Positions 9,115 through 17,783 of a DNA stretch of 64,000 bases are shown piece after piece (positions within the stretch are counted from its first letter, which is position 1; each line of letters begins with the position of its first letter). Made by a program: the position numbers and the translations under genes. Location of the stretch: NCBI GenBank assembly GCA_002390745.1, contig DGQK01000001.1:55110-119109 (forward strand), in the 5' to 3' direction. The stretch is from Bacteroidetes bacterium UBA4416. GTDB lineage: Bacteria; Bacteroidota; Bacteroidia; B-17B0; Aurantibacillaceae. The notes under the pieces were generated by a model. It saw nothing but the letters and a program-made list of their open reading frames with translations. It did not search any database and had not been told where the DNA came from.

Positions 9115-10367
9115 TGCTGAAGAAGATCATAGCGACACTTTTTACGAGGGGTTTTGTAGCCCTTGTGAACCTCGCGATCCTGCTCATCACCTCCCGGCAG
9201 CTTGGCGGCGACATCCGCGGGCAGATCGGCTTGCTCATCCTCAACATTTCCATCATCCAGGTCATCAACGAGATCTATACAGGCTATGCCCTGGTCTATT
9301 TTATCCCGCGCTATGACCTTAAAACGATCTACAACCAGGGCCTCGTATGGTCTGTGGCCTGCATCATCCTCACTACCCTGACGCTCATCGGGCTCAATGT
9401 CTATTATGATGTATCTATCAATACCTATTGGATCCACATGGCCATCCTATCCTTCATCATCATCGTGCATTCCTTCAACGGTGTGGTGATCCTGGCCAAA
9501 GAAAGGATCCGCATCTATAATTTTCTGAATTTCTTTCAGCCGGCCCTGCTGCTCGTTACCCTGGCCATCCTGATCTTTGGCTTTGGACAACGCAGCGTGG
9601 ACACCTACATCATCGCTCTGTATGTGTCCTTCCTGACCTCATTGCTGATCTCCGGTGTTCAGATGCTCAGCATTTTCAGGGACGATCATGCCCAGCTCCC
9701 CGCAAGTGAGCCATCCATGATCCTGCGGAAAGGCTTTTTCAATCAGCTGGCCAACCTGTCGCACCTGCTCAGCAACCGCTATAATTTCTATCTGCTCAGC
9801 AGCAGCAATGTGATGGTTGGGATCTACTTAAATTCCACCTCCCTCATCGAGTCGATCCTGCTTATCAGCAACAGCGCGTCGACATTGGTGCTTACTTACA
9901 TTGCCAATAAGAAGAACGAAACGCAGAGTGTCACGGTAACCTTCCTCCTCTCAAAGCTCTGCTTCCTGCTCAGCCTCTTTTGTGTACTGGTTCTTGTGAT
10001 CATTCCCTCCGAATTTTTCACCTTCCTGCTCGGAAAAGATTTTAGCCAGACGAAGGAGATCATGCTGCTCTTATCACCGGGGATCCTGTGCATCAGCTTT
10101 TCCACCGTCATCAGCCACTATTTTTCGGGCATGGGCCGCCAGCGCCTCATTGCTGCCGCAAACTTCGCCGGCCTGGTGACAGCCATCAGTACGGGCTATT
10201 TCCTGGTAGGCCGCTACCAGCTCATCGGAGCCTGCTATACCGCCTGCCTCTCGTACTTTATAGCCTCCGTTATCATGGTGGTGATGTTTATGCGCGAACA
10301 CCACCTGCCTCTGTGGTCGCTGTTCAGGATCAGGAAAGATTTTAAGGTATTGAAGGAAGTCCGGTAA
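9114..10367 (+). CDS. Polysaccharide flippase-like membrane protein (Wzx/MATE-type)
   Basis: A 417-residue integral membrane protein with about 12 hydrophobic segments and the N-terminal pattern LVNLAILLITSRQLGGDIRGQIGLL, which matches the TSRxLGxxxxG start of the polysaccharide biosynthesis/MOP flippase family. It would move lipid-linked sugars across the inner membrane. Its ATG overlaps the stop of the glycosyltransferase, so the two form a small glycan-export pair; no polymerase or other sugar genes are next to them. Confidence 0.78.
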   Translation: MLKKIIATLFTRGFVALVNLAILLITSRQLGGDIRGQIGLLILNISIIQVINEIYTGYALVYFIPRYDLKTIYNQGLVWSVACIILTTLTLIGLNVYYDVSINTYWIHMAILSFIIIVHSFNGVVILAKERIRIYNFLNFFQPALLLVTLAILIFGFGQRSVDTYIIALYVSFLTSLLISGVQMLSIFRDDHAQLPASEPSMILRKGFFNQLANLSHLLSNRYNFYLLSSSNVMVGIYLNSTSLIESILLISNSASTLVLTYIANKKNETQSVTVTFLLSKLCFLLSLFCVLVLVIIPSEFFTFLLGKDFSQTKEIMLLLSPGILCISFSTVISHYFSGMGRQRLIAAANFAGLVTAISTGYFLVGRYQLIGACYTACLSYFIASVIMVVMFMREHHLPLWSLFRIRKDFKVLKEVR

Positions 10368-10371
10368 GGGG

Positions 10372-10665
10372 TCAGATATGGCGGATGACAAACTGCAGCA
10401 TCGTGACCGTGCAGGTGATGATAAAAGACCACATCACATATTTCCCGCCGTTATCACGCTTCAGGATGATCTGCCCGATGAGCAGCAGAATGGTGAACAA
10501 AAAAGGAATAAGCGCCGCATGGTAGTGCAGCGACTCCGAAAGATGGCCCCTGAGAAGGCTGATAAAGGCGCGCTGCAGGCCACAGCCCGGGCATTCCAGC
10601 CCAAAGTGCGCTTTAAAAAAGCAGGTAAACAGATGTTGCTCCAGCCAATCGATCATTTGTTTCAA
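10372..10665 (-). CDS. DUF2752 membrane protein
   Basis: A 97-residue protein with the DUF2752 signature FGLECPGCGLQRAF (residues about 22-35) followed by a histidine-containing loop (LHYHAALIPF) and two hydrophobic helices. The family's function is unknown; the CPxCG motif suggests metal binding or redox. It converges with the flippase (4-base gap) and lies downstream of a CCC-motif membrane protein, though a hairpin terminator at 10669-10708 separates them. Confidence 0.8.
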   Translation of the reverse strand: MKQMIDWLEQHLFTCFFKAHFGLECPGCGLQRAFISLLRGHLSESLHYHAALIPFLFTILLLIGQIILKRDNGGKYVMWSFIITCTVTMLQFVIRHI

Positions 10666-10668
10666 TCA

Positions 10669-10708
10669 TAAAAAATGCCTTTGAGGAATTCAAAGGCATT
10701 TTTTTTAA
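10669..10708 (-). terminator. Intrinsic terminator between CCC-motif gene and DUF2752 gene
   Basis: Stem atgcctttg/caaaggcat with a short gaggaatt loop and A/T tracts on both sides, so it could work in either direction. It directly follows the CCC-motif gene on the minus strand and overlaps the leader of the DUF2752 gene. Confidence 0.75.
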
Positions 10709-10721
10709 ACTGCATTTTCGC

Positions 10722-11111
10722 TTAGCGTCCCATCATATCCCATGGCATAGCCGACAGGATAGAGCCTACCGCTACGATGTAGATGATGATAAAGACAATG
10801 TAGATACAGGACAGGATGAGGCCGATAATGCCGCACACCTTCCCTGCTTTGAGGTTATTGTAGGAGGCCAGGGAATAGGCATTCGGATTGGCTTTATAAA
10901 GAGCTGCGCCCTTAGAGCCCATAACCACCGCAAGAATCCCCAGGATGATACCGATGATGCCATAGCAAAAGCAGAACACGATGGAGAGTATCCCTAATAC
11001 CAACACGGCGGTTGAATTAGGTACCGGACTTTGGCCGAACTGGTTATTGATAGGATTTACCGGCGGTTGGCCGTATTGAGGTGGGTCATTTGAGAACTTA
11101 TTTTCTTCCAT
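10722..11111 (-). CDS. CCC-motif membrane protein (DUF4190/CD225-like)
   Basis: A 129-residue protein with a proline/glutamine/asparagine-rich N-terminal tail (residues 1-32) and two hydrophobic segments (VLVLGILSIVFCFCYGIIGI and VCGIIGLILSCIYIVFIIIY). Cysteines inside the membrane segments and the KAGKVCGIIGL stretch match the Bacteroidota proteins called CCC-motif membrane proteins, related in design to CD225/TM2 proteins. Function unknown. Such genes are often next to DUF2752 genes, as here. Confidence 0.72.
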   Translation of the reverse strand: MEENKFSNDPPQYGQPPVNPINNQFGQSPVPNSTAVLVLGILSIVFCFCYGIIGIILGILAVVMGSKGAALYKANPNAYSLASYNNLKAGKVCGIIGLILSCIYIVFIIIYIVAVGSILSAMPWDMMGR

Positions 11112-11372
11112 AAACGTTTATTTTCAGCTAAGATATAAAAATTTCGCTTATACCACATGCGGAAAAAAAAGTTTCGTTCAGGTACCATCTTCTGCATTCT
11201 TTCTTCCAATGAGTGAAAAAACAAACCTTTTTCAAAACACTCCCGTAGAAGAAACCAATTACGCCGGAAGGCGATCCTAAAACATCCCATAAAAAAACAT
11301 CAAAAAAACATCAAACTAAAAAATAAAGCACCGACATGAAACCATTTTTAAACTATTCAAAAACTTTTGGCC

Positions 11373-14300
11373 ATGAAAACTTTTTATCAAACTACAGGAA
11401 TGCTCATTGCCCTGGCAGGCGGTGTGGCAAATGCGCAAAGCAACAATCCTGCATCGACGATTGACAGCCTCGCCAATTTCAACCGCCAGCAATGCATCAG
11501 TTTTTTTAATGCCCACCACAGCAACCCCAACGAACTTCCTGAGTTCATTAGCGCATCTCAAAGGGCCTATATCCGCCAGACGTTTTTCCCTTCCTCTTCA
11601 CGTCCCTCCGGCCCGAATCCTTTGCCACAACAAGCCTGCACCAATATCGATTTCGAATCCGGAAACCTCAACGGCTGGACAAGACTCACCGGCTTTAATC
11701 CCGGCTTTAATGCGGCCGGCTGCTGCCTGAACCCGGGCGGCGCGCAGCAGGTAACCAACGGTGGGAACGACGGCTGCGGCGGCTTTCCTACGGTAGCGCC
11801 CGGAGGCAACTTCTCCGTGATGCTCGGCAATAACGGAACCGGCGGCATTGCCGACAGGCTCGAGCAAACCTTTAACGTCACTGCTTCCAACGCTAACTTC
11901 ACCTACCGCTATGCCGTGGTATTCGAAGATCCGGGGCATGCGATTGCCGACCAGCCAAGCTTCCAGATAGAAATGCTGGACTCCTCAGGACAGCAGATTC
12001 CCTGCACGTTCTACAATGTATCGGCCGGACAGAACATTCCGGGCTTTGTGAACTCTGCTACCTGCGCCAATGTGGTGTATAAGCCATGGACGAATGTGAG
12101 TGTGGACCTTACCAACTATATCGGGCAAAACGTAACCATCCGCTTTACAACCTATGATTGCTCGCTGGGAGGGCATTACGCGTATGCATACATCGACGGA
12201 AGCTGCATCGACTTTAACATCACACAAAGCGCGGTGTTGTGCCAGGGTTCTGTCATACAGCTCACTGCGCCTACAGGCTTTGCCACCTACACCTGGACGC
12301 TGCCCGACAACTCCATACAGAACGGGCAGATCATTACCACAGGGCTACCCGGCGTATATACCCTCAACATGCTGACATTTACCGGCTGCCCGGGCCCAAC
12401 GATGACCTATACGCTGGTTGGCTTTCCAAAACCAAATGCGGTCTTCAGCCCCAACCAGCTTTCCGCCTGCAACCACAACCTGAGCTTTAGCAATACAAGC
12501 AACGTTGCCAGTGGAACTATTGTTTCCAATAACTGGAGCCTGGGCGACGGAAATACAAGCACAACGCAAAACCCGTCGCACACTTACGCCAATACAGGCT
12601 CCTATAATGTGCAGCTGATCTGCATTACCAATATGGGTTGCAGCGATACGGCTCTGTTGCCGGTAGTCATCAGCCCTCTGCCAAATGCCTCTTTCATTAA
12701 TAATACCGTTTGCCTGAATACGGCCACTTCTTTTACAAATACGTCCACCGTCAGCTCCGGCGCAATTGTCACCACGAACTGGTCTTTCGGAAATGGAAGC
12801 CAGTCGGCATTAACTCAGCCTACGCATCAATACGCCAATGCGGGCACCTATCCGGTAACGCTGACCGTAGTGACCAATAATAATTGCAGCAGCTCCGTGA
12901 CCCAGCAGGTCACTGTGAATGCCTTACCCAATGCCTCATTCTCCGCCGCCGGCGTATGCGAAGGCCAGCCGGTCAATTACCTGAACACCAGCACGATCAA
13001 TGGAGGCAGCATCAGCAACTATATCTGGGATTTCGACTCGGACGGAACCCCGGATAATACAAGCCTCAATCCTTCCTACAACTTCGCGGTACCGGGAACT
13101 TATCAAACGCAGCTGATGGTGGTAAGCACCAGCAATTGCAGCGCCGTCTTTTCACTGCCTGTGAATGTATATGCTTTGCCGGTGATGCAGTTCGCTGCCA
13201 ATACAGCCTGCCAGGGCGCCGTTACCAGCTTCACCAGCCAATGCGGTGTCACCAACGGCCAGATCACCAGCTACAACTGGAACTTTGGCGATGCCAGCTC
13301 CGGAAATCTTCCGCATCCGCAACACTTATATACCACTTACGGCACTTACAATGTGGTGCTGACGGCCACCAGCAATCACAACTGCAGCAATACGATGCAA
13401 CAAACGGTTGTGGTGCATCCGAAACCGGTGGTTAATTTCTCGGCCAGCACGGCCTGCCTCAATCAGGCCACTCAATTCAACAACCAATGCAGCATTGTAT
13501 CGGGCAGTATCCTGCTCTACCAATGGGATTTCGACAACAACGGAACGATCGATAATACCACGGTAAATCCAAGCTATGTTTATCCGACAGCAGGCACAGC
13601 GCAAAGCCGCCTGATCGCTGTTTCCAATAACAATTGCAGCAACCAGAGTGTGAACAACGTGATCGTGCATTACAATCCTGTTGCAGACTTCCATGTTCCT
13701 TCAGCCTGCATGCCGCAGAGCAGCCATTTCACCGATGCTTCGACCAGCAGCGACGGGGCCATCACTTCCTTCAACTGGGATTTCAACGGCGACAATTTGC
13801 CGGATAACCTCATGCAGAACCCACAATACAATTTTGCGCAGGCAGGCAACTACGGTGTGAAGCTGGAAGTTCAGACCCAATACGGCTGCACTAACACCAT
13901 TGTGAAATCGGCTTACGTGAATGCCACGCCTACTGCTTTGTTCAGCGCGCAAAACCCGAAAGGCTGCCCCAGCCTTTGTGTGAACTTCACAAATAACAGC
14001 AGCATCGGCAGCGGGGCCATCCATACCTATCAATGGATTTTCGGAGATAATACACCGCCGGGCTATGCCGAAAACCCGGTACACTGCTACGAAACCGGGA
14101 ATTACGGCGTTACCCTCAAAGCTGTATCGGACAGCGGCTGCGTGGGCACCTCCTTCATCCCGAATTTTGTACAGGTATACCCAACACCATTGGCGGGCTT
14201 CGACATCTCGCCATCAGAAGTGGAAATCACAACTCCGCTGGTGGAAGTACAGGACAAATCGACAGGCGCTTCCAGTGTCGTTTATTTTTTAAGCGACGGC

Positions 14301-14717
14301 ACCACCAAAACCACCCCGGACTTCAGTCATTTATTCAGCACCGATGAAGCCAAGACGATTGCCATCCTGCAGGTAGTGAGCAATGCCTATTCCTGCAAGG
14401 ATTCTATCGTCAGGGACCTTACCATTAAGCCATCCTGGGTAGTATACGTGCCTAATGCCTTTACGCCAAACCATGACGGTCTGAACGATGGATTCAGGGC
14501 ATCAGGCATAGGCATCGAAGCATTCCGGATGCAGATCTTCGACCGTTGGGGAAAAATGATCTTTGAAAGCAACGACATCAACACGCCCTGGGACGGCTCT
14601 GTAGGAAGAGGGGAAGCCGGCGACGCCAAGCAGGAGGTATATGTCTGGAAAGTAAAAGTGAAAGACGTGAACCACAACGACCACGATCTGATCGGGCATG
14701 TCACATTACTTAAATAA
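11373..14717 (+). CDS. Large secreted PKD-repeat protein with type B type IX secretion tail
   Basis: A 1114-residue surface or secreted protein. After a signal peptide (MKTFYQTTGMLIALAGGVANA) comes a region to about residue 285 rich in aromatic and glycine residues, resembling a beta-sandwich adhesin or lectin-like domain. Eight PKD-like domains of about 80-84 residues follow (from PNAVFSP to LTIKP), many with the (W/F)-x-F/L-G/D-DG signature. The last 90 residues, from VPNAFTPNHDGLNDGF to IGHVTLLK, are the gliding motility-associated C-terminal domain, the type B signal for type IX secretion. Start chosen at the ATG at 11373 rather than the TTG at 11367. Likely an adhesin; ligand unknown. 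Confidence 0.88.
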   Translation: MKTFYQTTGMLIALAGGVANAQSNNPASTIDSLANFNRQQCISFFNAHHSNPNELPEFISASQRAYIRQTFFPSSSRPSGPNPLPQQACTNIDFESGNLNGWTRLTGFNPGFNAAGCCLNPGGAQQVTNGGNDGCGGFPTVAPGGNFSVMLGNNGTGGIADRLEQTFNVTASNANFTYRYAVVFEDPGHAIADQPSFQIEMLDSSGQQIPCTFYNVSAGQNIPGFVNSATCANVVYKPWTNVSVDLTNYIGQNVTIRFTTYDCSLGGHYAYAYIDGSCIDFNITQSAVLCQGSVIQLTAPTGFATYTWTLPDNSIQNGQIITTGLPGVYTLNMLTFTGCPGPTMTYTLVGFPKPNAVFSPNQLSACNHNLSFSNTSNVASGTIVSNNWSLGDGNTSTTQNPSHTYANTGSYNVQLICITNMGCSDTALLPVVISPLPNASFINNTVCLNTATSFTNTSTVSSGAIVTTNWSFGNGSQSALTQPTHQYANAGTYPVTLTVVTNNNCSSSVTQQVTVNALPNASFSAAGVCEGQPVNYLNTSTINGGSISNYIWDFDSDGTPDNTSLNPSYNFAVPGTYQTQLMVVSTSNCSAVFSLPVNVYALPVMQFAANTACQGAVTSFTSQCGVTNGQITSYNWNFGDASSGNLPHPQHLYTTYGTYNVVLTATSNHNCSNTMQQTVVVHPKPVVNFSASTACLNQATQFNNQCSIVSGSILLYQWDFDNNGTIDNTTVNPSYVYPTAGTAQSRLIAVSNNNCSNQSVNNVIVHYNPVADFHVPSACMPQSSHFTDASTSSDGAITSFNWDFNGDNLPDNLMQNPQYNFAQAGNYGVKLEVQTQYGCTNTIVKSAYVNATPTALFSAQNPKGCPSLCVNFTNNSSIGSGAIHTYQWIFGDNTPPGYAENPVHCYETGNYGVTLKAVSDSGCVGTSFIPNFVQVYPTPLAGFDISPSEVEITTPLVEVQDKSTGASSVVYFLSDGTTKTTPDFSHLFSTDEAKTIAILQVVSNAYSCKDSIVRDLTIKPSWVVYVPNAFTPNHDGLNDGFRASGIGIEAFRMQIFDRWGKMIFESNDINTPWDGSVGRGEAGDAKQEVYVWKVKVKDVNHNDHDLIGHVTLLK

Positions 14718-14752
14718 TGTCAAAAAGGCATTGAAAACTATTTGGTTTAAAT

Positions 14753-14783
14753 TTTGTTTATACATTTAACAGTTCTAATTTTA
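14753..14783 (+). promoter_or_regulatory. Probable promoter for trxA
   Basis: TTTG at 14753-14756, 19-base spacer, then TAATTTTA at 14776-14783, which differs from the Bacteroidota -7 consensus only at the final G. It is 37 bases before the trxA start codon. Confidence 0.5.
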
Positions 14784-14820
14784 GAATAAATCAGTAAAAA
14801 CAATTTAAAAAAATAAGAGT

Positions 14821-15138
14821 ATGGCATTAGAGATCACAGACGCTAATTTCGAAGAATTAGTATTAAAATCAGATAAACCGGTATTGGTTGACTTTTGGGC
14901 AGAATGGTGCGGACCTTGCCGGATGGTGGGGCCTGTTGTGGAAGAGCTTTCCAAAGAATATGACGGAAAAGCCGTTGTGGGGAAAGTGAATGTTGACCAC
15001 AATGCCGACATTTCCACAAAATACGGCATCCGGAATATCCCGACACTGTTGGTATTCAAGAACGGCGAAGTAGTTGAAAAACATGTAGGTATCGCTCCTA
15101 AAAACGTGTTGTCCGGTAAGCTGGATGCTCATATCTAA
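14821..15138 (+). CDS. trxA: Thioredoxin
   Basis: A 105-residue classical thioredoxin that reduces protein disulfides in the cytosol. The active site WCGPC has its cysteines at residues 30 and 33, and the cis-proline loop NIPTLLVF is present. No signal peptide. Full family length. A hairpin terminator directly follows, so it is probably a single-gene unit. Confidence 0.95.
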   Translation: MALEITDANFEELVLKSDKPVLVDFWAEWCGPCRMVGPVVEELSKEYDGKAVVGKVNVDHNADISTKYGIRNIPTLLVFKNGEVVEKHVGIAPKNVLSGKLDAHI

Positions 15139-15160
15139 CCCGTTTCTGACAGAACTTTCC

Positions 15161-15194
15161 AAAAACCCTTCACCACAACAGTGAAGGTTTTTTT
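15161..15194 (+). terminator. Intrinsic terminator after trxA
   Basis: Stem ccttcac/gtgaagg with a 7-base loop and one bulged C, closed by A5 on the left and T7 on the right. Confidence 0.8.
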
Positions 15195-15255
15195 AATGGA
15201 AATTTGCGCTGTTTACTCACTAAAAGCACCAGTTCACCGTTTCGTAACCTTTAAT

Positions 15256-15282
15256 TAATGCCTGTGTCACATTATGGCATTA
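15256..15282. promoter_or_regulatory. Inverted repeat upstream of the 65-residue gene
   Basis: taatgcc (15256-15262) and ggcatta (15276-15282) form a perfect 7-bp inverted repeat with a 13-base spacer, 37 bases before the small gene. It could be an operator, or simply chance. Confidence 0.3.
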
Positions 15283-15318
15283 GGTTTGTCTGGTAATAGT
15301 TAACAAAAACGAGAACTT

Positions 15319-15513
15319 ATGAATACAACACAGGCAATGATTATCCTGAATAACGGGATCAGAAAATATGGTACTATCATTAACGGAGAACAGGAAGGAC
15401 GAATCAGATTTATACCAGCTACAGAAATAGTGCTTATGGATGAGCATCAACTGACGAACCTGATCGAGCACATTCCGGTTTCCAGCATTTATTCGATTGA
15501 TACCTTCCTGAAA
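15319..15513 (+). CDS. Small protein of unknown function (65 residues)
   Basis: Starts MNTTQAMIILNNGIRKYGTI and ends SSIYSIDTFLK, with an ATG preceded by the purine-rich acgagaac and a strong terminator just behind the stop. The chain suggests four or five short beta strands (MIILNN, RKYGTII, RIRFIP, SSIYSI), so a small beta-barrel fold is possible. I do not recognise the family. The stop triplet TAA runs to 15516. Independent transcription signals at both ends are the main reason to call it real. Confidence 0.6.
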
Positions 15514-15533
15514 TAATTACTTCAAACAAACCG

Positions 15534-15568
15534 AAAACCCCTATATACACTGTGTATAGGGGTTTTTT
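15534..15568 (+). terminator. Intrinsic terminator after the 65-residue gene
   Basis: Inverted repeat aaaacccctata...tataggggtttttt with a tacac/gtgta inner part, followed by a T tract. It could act in both directions. Confidence 0.8.
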
Positions 15569-15869
15569 ATTTCGTGAAATGCCGGATCCATTTCTGAATT
15601 TGCGGAAGTGCCGGAGTGCTTGCCGCAATGTTTTCTGCATCCTGCTTTGTTAACAGATCCGGATCTCAAGGCAGCAAAGGATCTTTGCTGCGATCCATGG
15701 CACAAGGAGTTCCCGCTTACCTGATTCAATTCATCCTGTTTAAGGCTCAGGAAAACAATACCCTCCCGGGAATTTCGCATGCCTGTTTCGTGGAAAAACT
15801 TCCCCCGATTACCTGTTTAGGCCTTTCCCGAGGAGGAACCGGATTTGAGCGACGTTTGAAAATGCACTT
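15569..15869. other. Non-coding interval with a perfect inverted repeat
   Basis: About 300 bases without a convincing gene before the AI-2E-family permease. The open frames on both strands have no family resemblance and no good start signals. It holds a perfect 9-bp inverted repeat, gcagcaaag-gat-ctttgctgc, at 15671-15691. This may be a remnant of a short palindromic repeat, but no second copy is visible in the window. Confidence 0.45.
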
Positions 15870-16979
15870 ATGGTATCTGGTATCTCTTTAAAAAAAGTCA
15901 ATCGCGTTCTTCTTTGCGGTATCCTCGTTGTGGCAGTCCTTTATTTTGCGAAGCAGGTGCTGGTGCCTGTGACGTTTGCCGCTTTCTTTGCGATGCTCTT
16001 CACCGGCCTTTCCAACCGCATGGAAAAACACCGCGTTCCACGCATCCTGAGCACTATGATTTCCTTATTCATTTTGGCAGCGGTGGTCTTTGTGATCGGC
16101 CTGCTGGTATACATGCAGGGCAAAAAGCTGGCGCAGGACTTCCCGGTAATCGAAAAAAAATCGGAGCAGTTTTTCAAACAAGCCGAAGATTATATCAGCA
16201 CCAAACTCGACATTCCTCCGGCCAAACAGGACAGCCTCATCAACAAACAAATGAAATCGGCTTCCGAATCGGCAGGCAGCATGGCCAAATCGGTGGCAGG
16301 AAGCATATCGGGAACTATCGGCTCCTCCGTGCTGGTAGTCATCTTCACGTTTTTATTCCTGTACCAGCGCGAGAAATACGAAACGTTTTTTGTGAGCCTT
16401 TGTAAGAATACGCCACCCGACGAAGCCAGGGCACTCATTCACAACATCAGCAAGGTAGCACAGAACTATCTCACGGGCAGGGCGCTTTCCATTCTTATTT
16501 TCACCGTGCTCTTCACCATAGGCTTTCTCATCATCGGCCTCAAAAATGCCTTTCTCCTGGCCTTTATTGCTGCCCTCCTCACCATCGTGCCTTATATCGG
16601 CTCCATCATCGGCGGCCTGTTCCCGTTTGCGGTAGCGCTTGTCACGGAAGACGATACCGGCATTGCCATTGGCGCGCTCGCAGTGATCGTGATCATCCAG
16701 GGCATCGACAATTATTTCATCGAGCCTTACATTATCGGCGGCGAAGTGAATATCAGCGGCTTTTTCACGATCCTCATTTTATTGATAGGCGGGCTCATCT
16801 GGGGAATTGCCGGCGTGGTGCTGTTCCTGCCTATGCTGGGTGTTGCCAAAATTATCTTTGATGCCGTGCCGGAGCTCAATGCTTATGGCTACCTCATCGG
16901 CGACCAGGCCCAGGAAAAGCAATCGGAAAGGTTGCTGAAAAAACTGAAAAGCCTGTTTGGCAAAAAGAAGGAGGAATAG
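15870..16979 (+). CDS. AI-2E family transporter (PerM/YdiK-type permease)
   Basis: A 369-residue polytopic membrane protein of the AI-2E transporter family. It has two N-terminal helices (LLCGILVVAVLYFAKQVLVPV, MISLFILAAVVFVIGLLVYM), a long soluble middle segment with predicted helices (residues about 85-150), then the conserved C-terminal set of helices including LLTIVPYIGSIIGG and VNISGFFTILILLIGGLIWGIAG. Members export small molecules or ions; the name does not prove autoinducer transport. The tail is lysine-rich (KKLKSLFGKKKEE). It is followed at 67 bases by a methyltransferase gene. Confidence 0.85.
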   Translation: MVSGISLKKVNRVLLCGILVVAVLYFAKQVLVPVTFAAFFAMLFTGLSNRMEKHRVPRILSTMISLFILAAVVFVIGLLVYMQGKKLAQDFPVIEKKSEQFFKQAEDYISTKLDIPPAKQDSLINKQMKSASESAGSMAKSVAGSISGTIGSSVLVVIFTFLFLYQREKYETFFVSLCKNTPPDEARALIHNISKVAQNYLTGRALSILIFTVLFTIGFLIIGLKNAFLLAFIAALLTIVPYIGSIIGGLFPFAVALVTEDDTGIAIGALAVIVIIQGIDNYFIEPYIIGGEVNISGFFTILILLIGGLIWGIAGVVLFLPMLGVAKIIFDAVPELNAYGYLIGDQAQEKQSERLLKKLKSLFGKKKEE

Positions 16980-17046
16980 CTGCTTCACGCAGTGTAGGAC
17001 GGCCGGTACAGATAAGCCCCCGATCACCGCGCGAAATAGGAAGGAT

Positions 17047-17655
17047 ATGCTTACTTTTGCAAGTATGTTTGAAAGCCTGAAGCTAAAAAAATACCCCTCC
17101 GACGCCCGGTTCGACACCATTTATCCAAAAAAATACCAGGAGCACTCTGCCAGGCATTTTACTCCGGTGAGCATTGCCGTGAAAGCCGCCAGGCTCCTGG
17201 CTGACAAACCTGACGACAGAATCCTCGACATTGGCTCCGGCGTGGGTAAGGTATGCTGCATTGGCGCAAGCATTACAGATGCTCATTTCTATGGTGTGGA
17301 AAAACGAAAAACACTGACCAACCTTTCCAATAAAATAAAACGCGAGTACAAGCTAAAGAACGCGCATTTCATCAATGCCGATTTTACGACCCTTGATTTC
17401 AGCCGCTTCAACGGGATCTACTTTTTCAATTCCTTTCATGAGCACCTCGATGAAACCTGTGTGTTGGACGAAACTTCCAGGGTATCGCTGAGCGAGTACA
17501 GGAACTACCACAATAGCCTGAAAGAAAAACTGAATGAATGTATAAAAGGAACAAGGCTCGTCACTTACTACACCTTCAAAAATAAGATCCCCGCTTCTTT
17601 TCAGTTCATCGATGCCAACGAAACGGGCCTGTTGAAGTTTTATATTAAGAAATGA
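17047..17655 (+). CDS. Class I SAM-dependent methyltransferase-like protein
   Basis: A 202-residue protein with the Rossmann methyltransferase motif I, ILDIGSGVGKVCCIGA, near residue 58, and a later acidic strand end (HFINADFTTLDF). The sequence from YPSDARFDTIYPKKYQ to the C-terminal LLKFYIKK shows no clear substrate marker. Candidate starts are ATG 17047 (after ggaagg) and ATG 17065; the track from 16957 would overlap the permease end. Substrate unknown. A repeat-like palindromic region follows. Confidence 0.7.
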   Translation: MLTFASMFESLKLKKYPSDARFDTIYPKKYQEHSARHFTPVSIAVKAARLLADKPDDRILDIGSGVGKVCCIGASITDAHFYGVEKRKTLTNLSNKIKREYKLKNAHFINADFTTLDFSRFNGIYFFNSFHEHLDETCVLDETSRVSLSEYRNYHNSLKEKLNECIKGTRLVTYYTFKNKIPASFQFIDANETGLLKFYIKK

Positions 17656-17671
17656 TTTCATGGGTAGCTTT

Positions 17672-17746
17672 CGGCTACTCAGATGGCTTCGACTCCGCTG
17701 TTTGAACCCGGTATTTCAGGTGGCTGAGGCTTTCGAAGCCACCTGA
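17672..17746. repeat. REP-like palindromic repeat
   Basis: Contains ggcttcgactccgct and, further on, the imperfect palindrome tcaggtggct (17716-17725) with agccacctga (17737-17746). Sequences of the type ggcttcgact...agccacc occur as dispersed short repeats in many Bacteroidota genomes. It lies between the methyltransferase and the radical SAM gene, where it could also act as a hairpin terminator, though no T tract follows. Confidence 0.5.
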
Positions 17747-17783
17747 TCTCCGTTCTCGCAGATTTTAAGTATCTTTACAACGC

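Noticed and set aside
10088..10345. Basic, histidine-rich short frame within the flippase gene
   Set aside because: A frame shifted copy of the flippase coding sequence.
13000..14300. Repeated sequence in the PKD protein, considered as a CRISPR-like or mobile repeat
   Set aside because: The repeats are in frame, about 80 residues long and diverged, and fit protein domain repetition.
15616..15891. 91-codon plus-strand frame before the permease gene
   Set aside because: Its end overlaps the permease start in another frame, its sequence has no family resemblance and it contains an inverted repeat.
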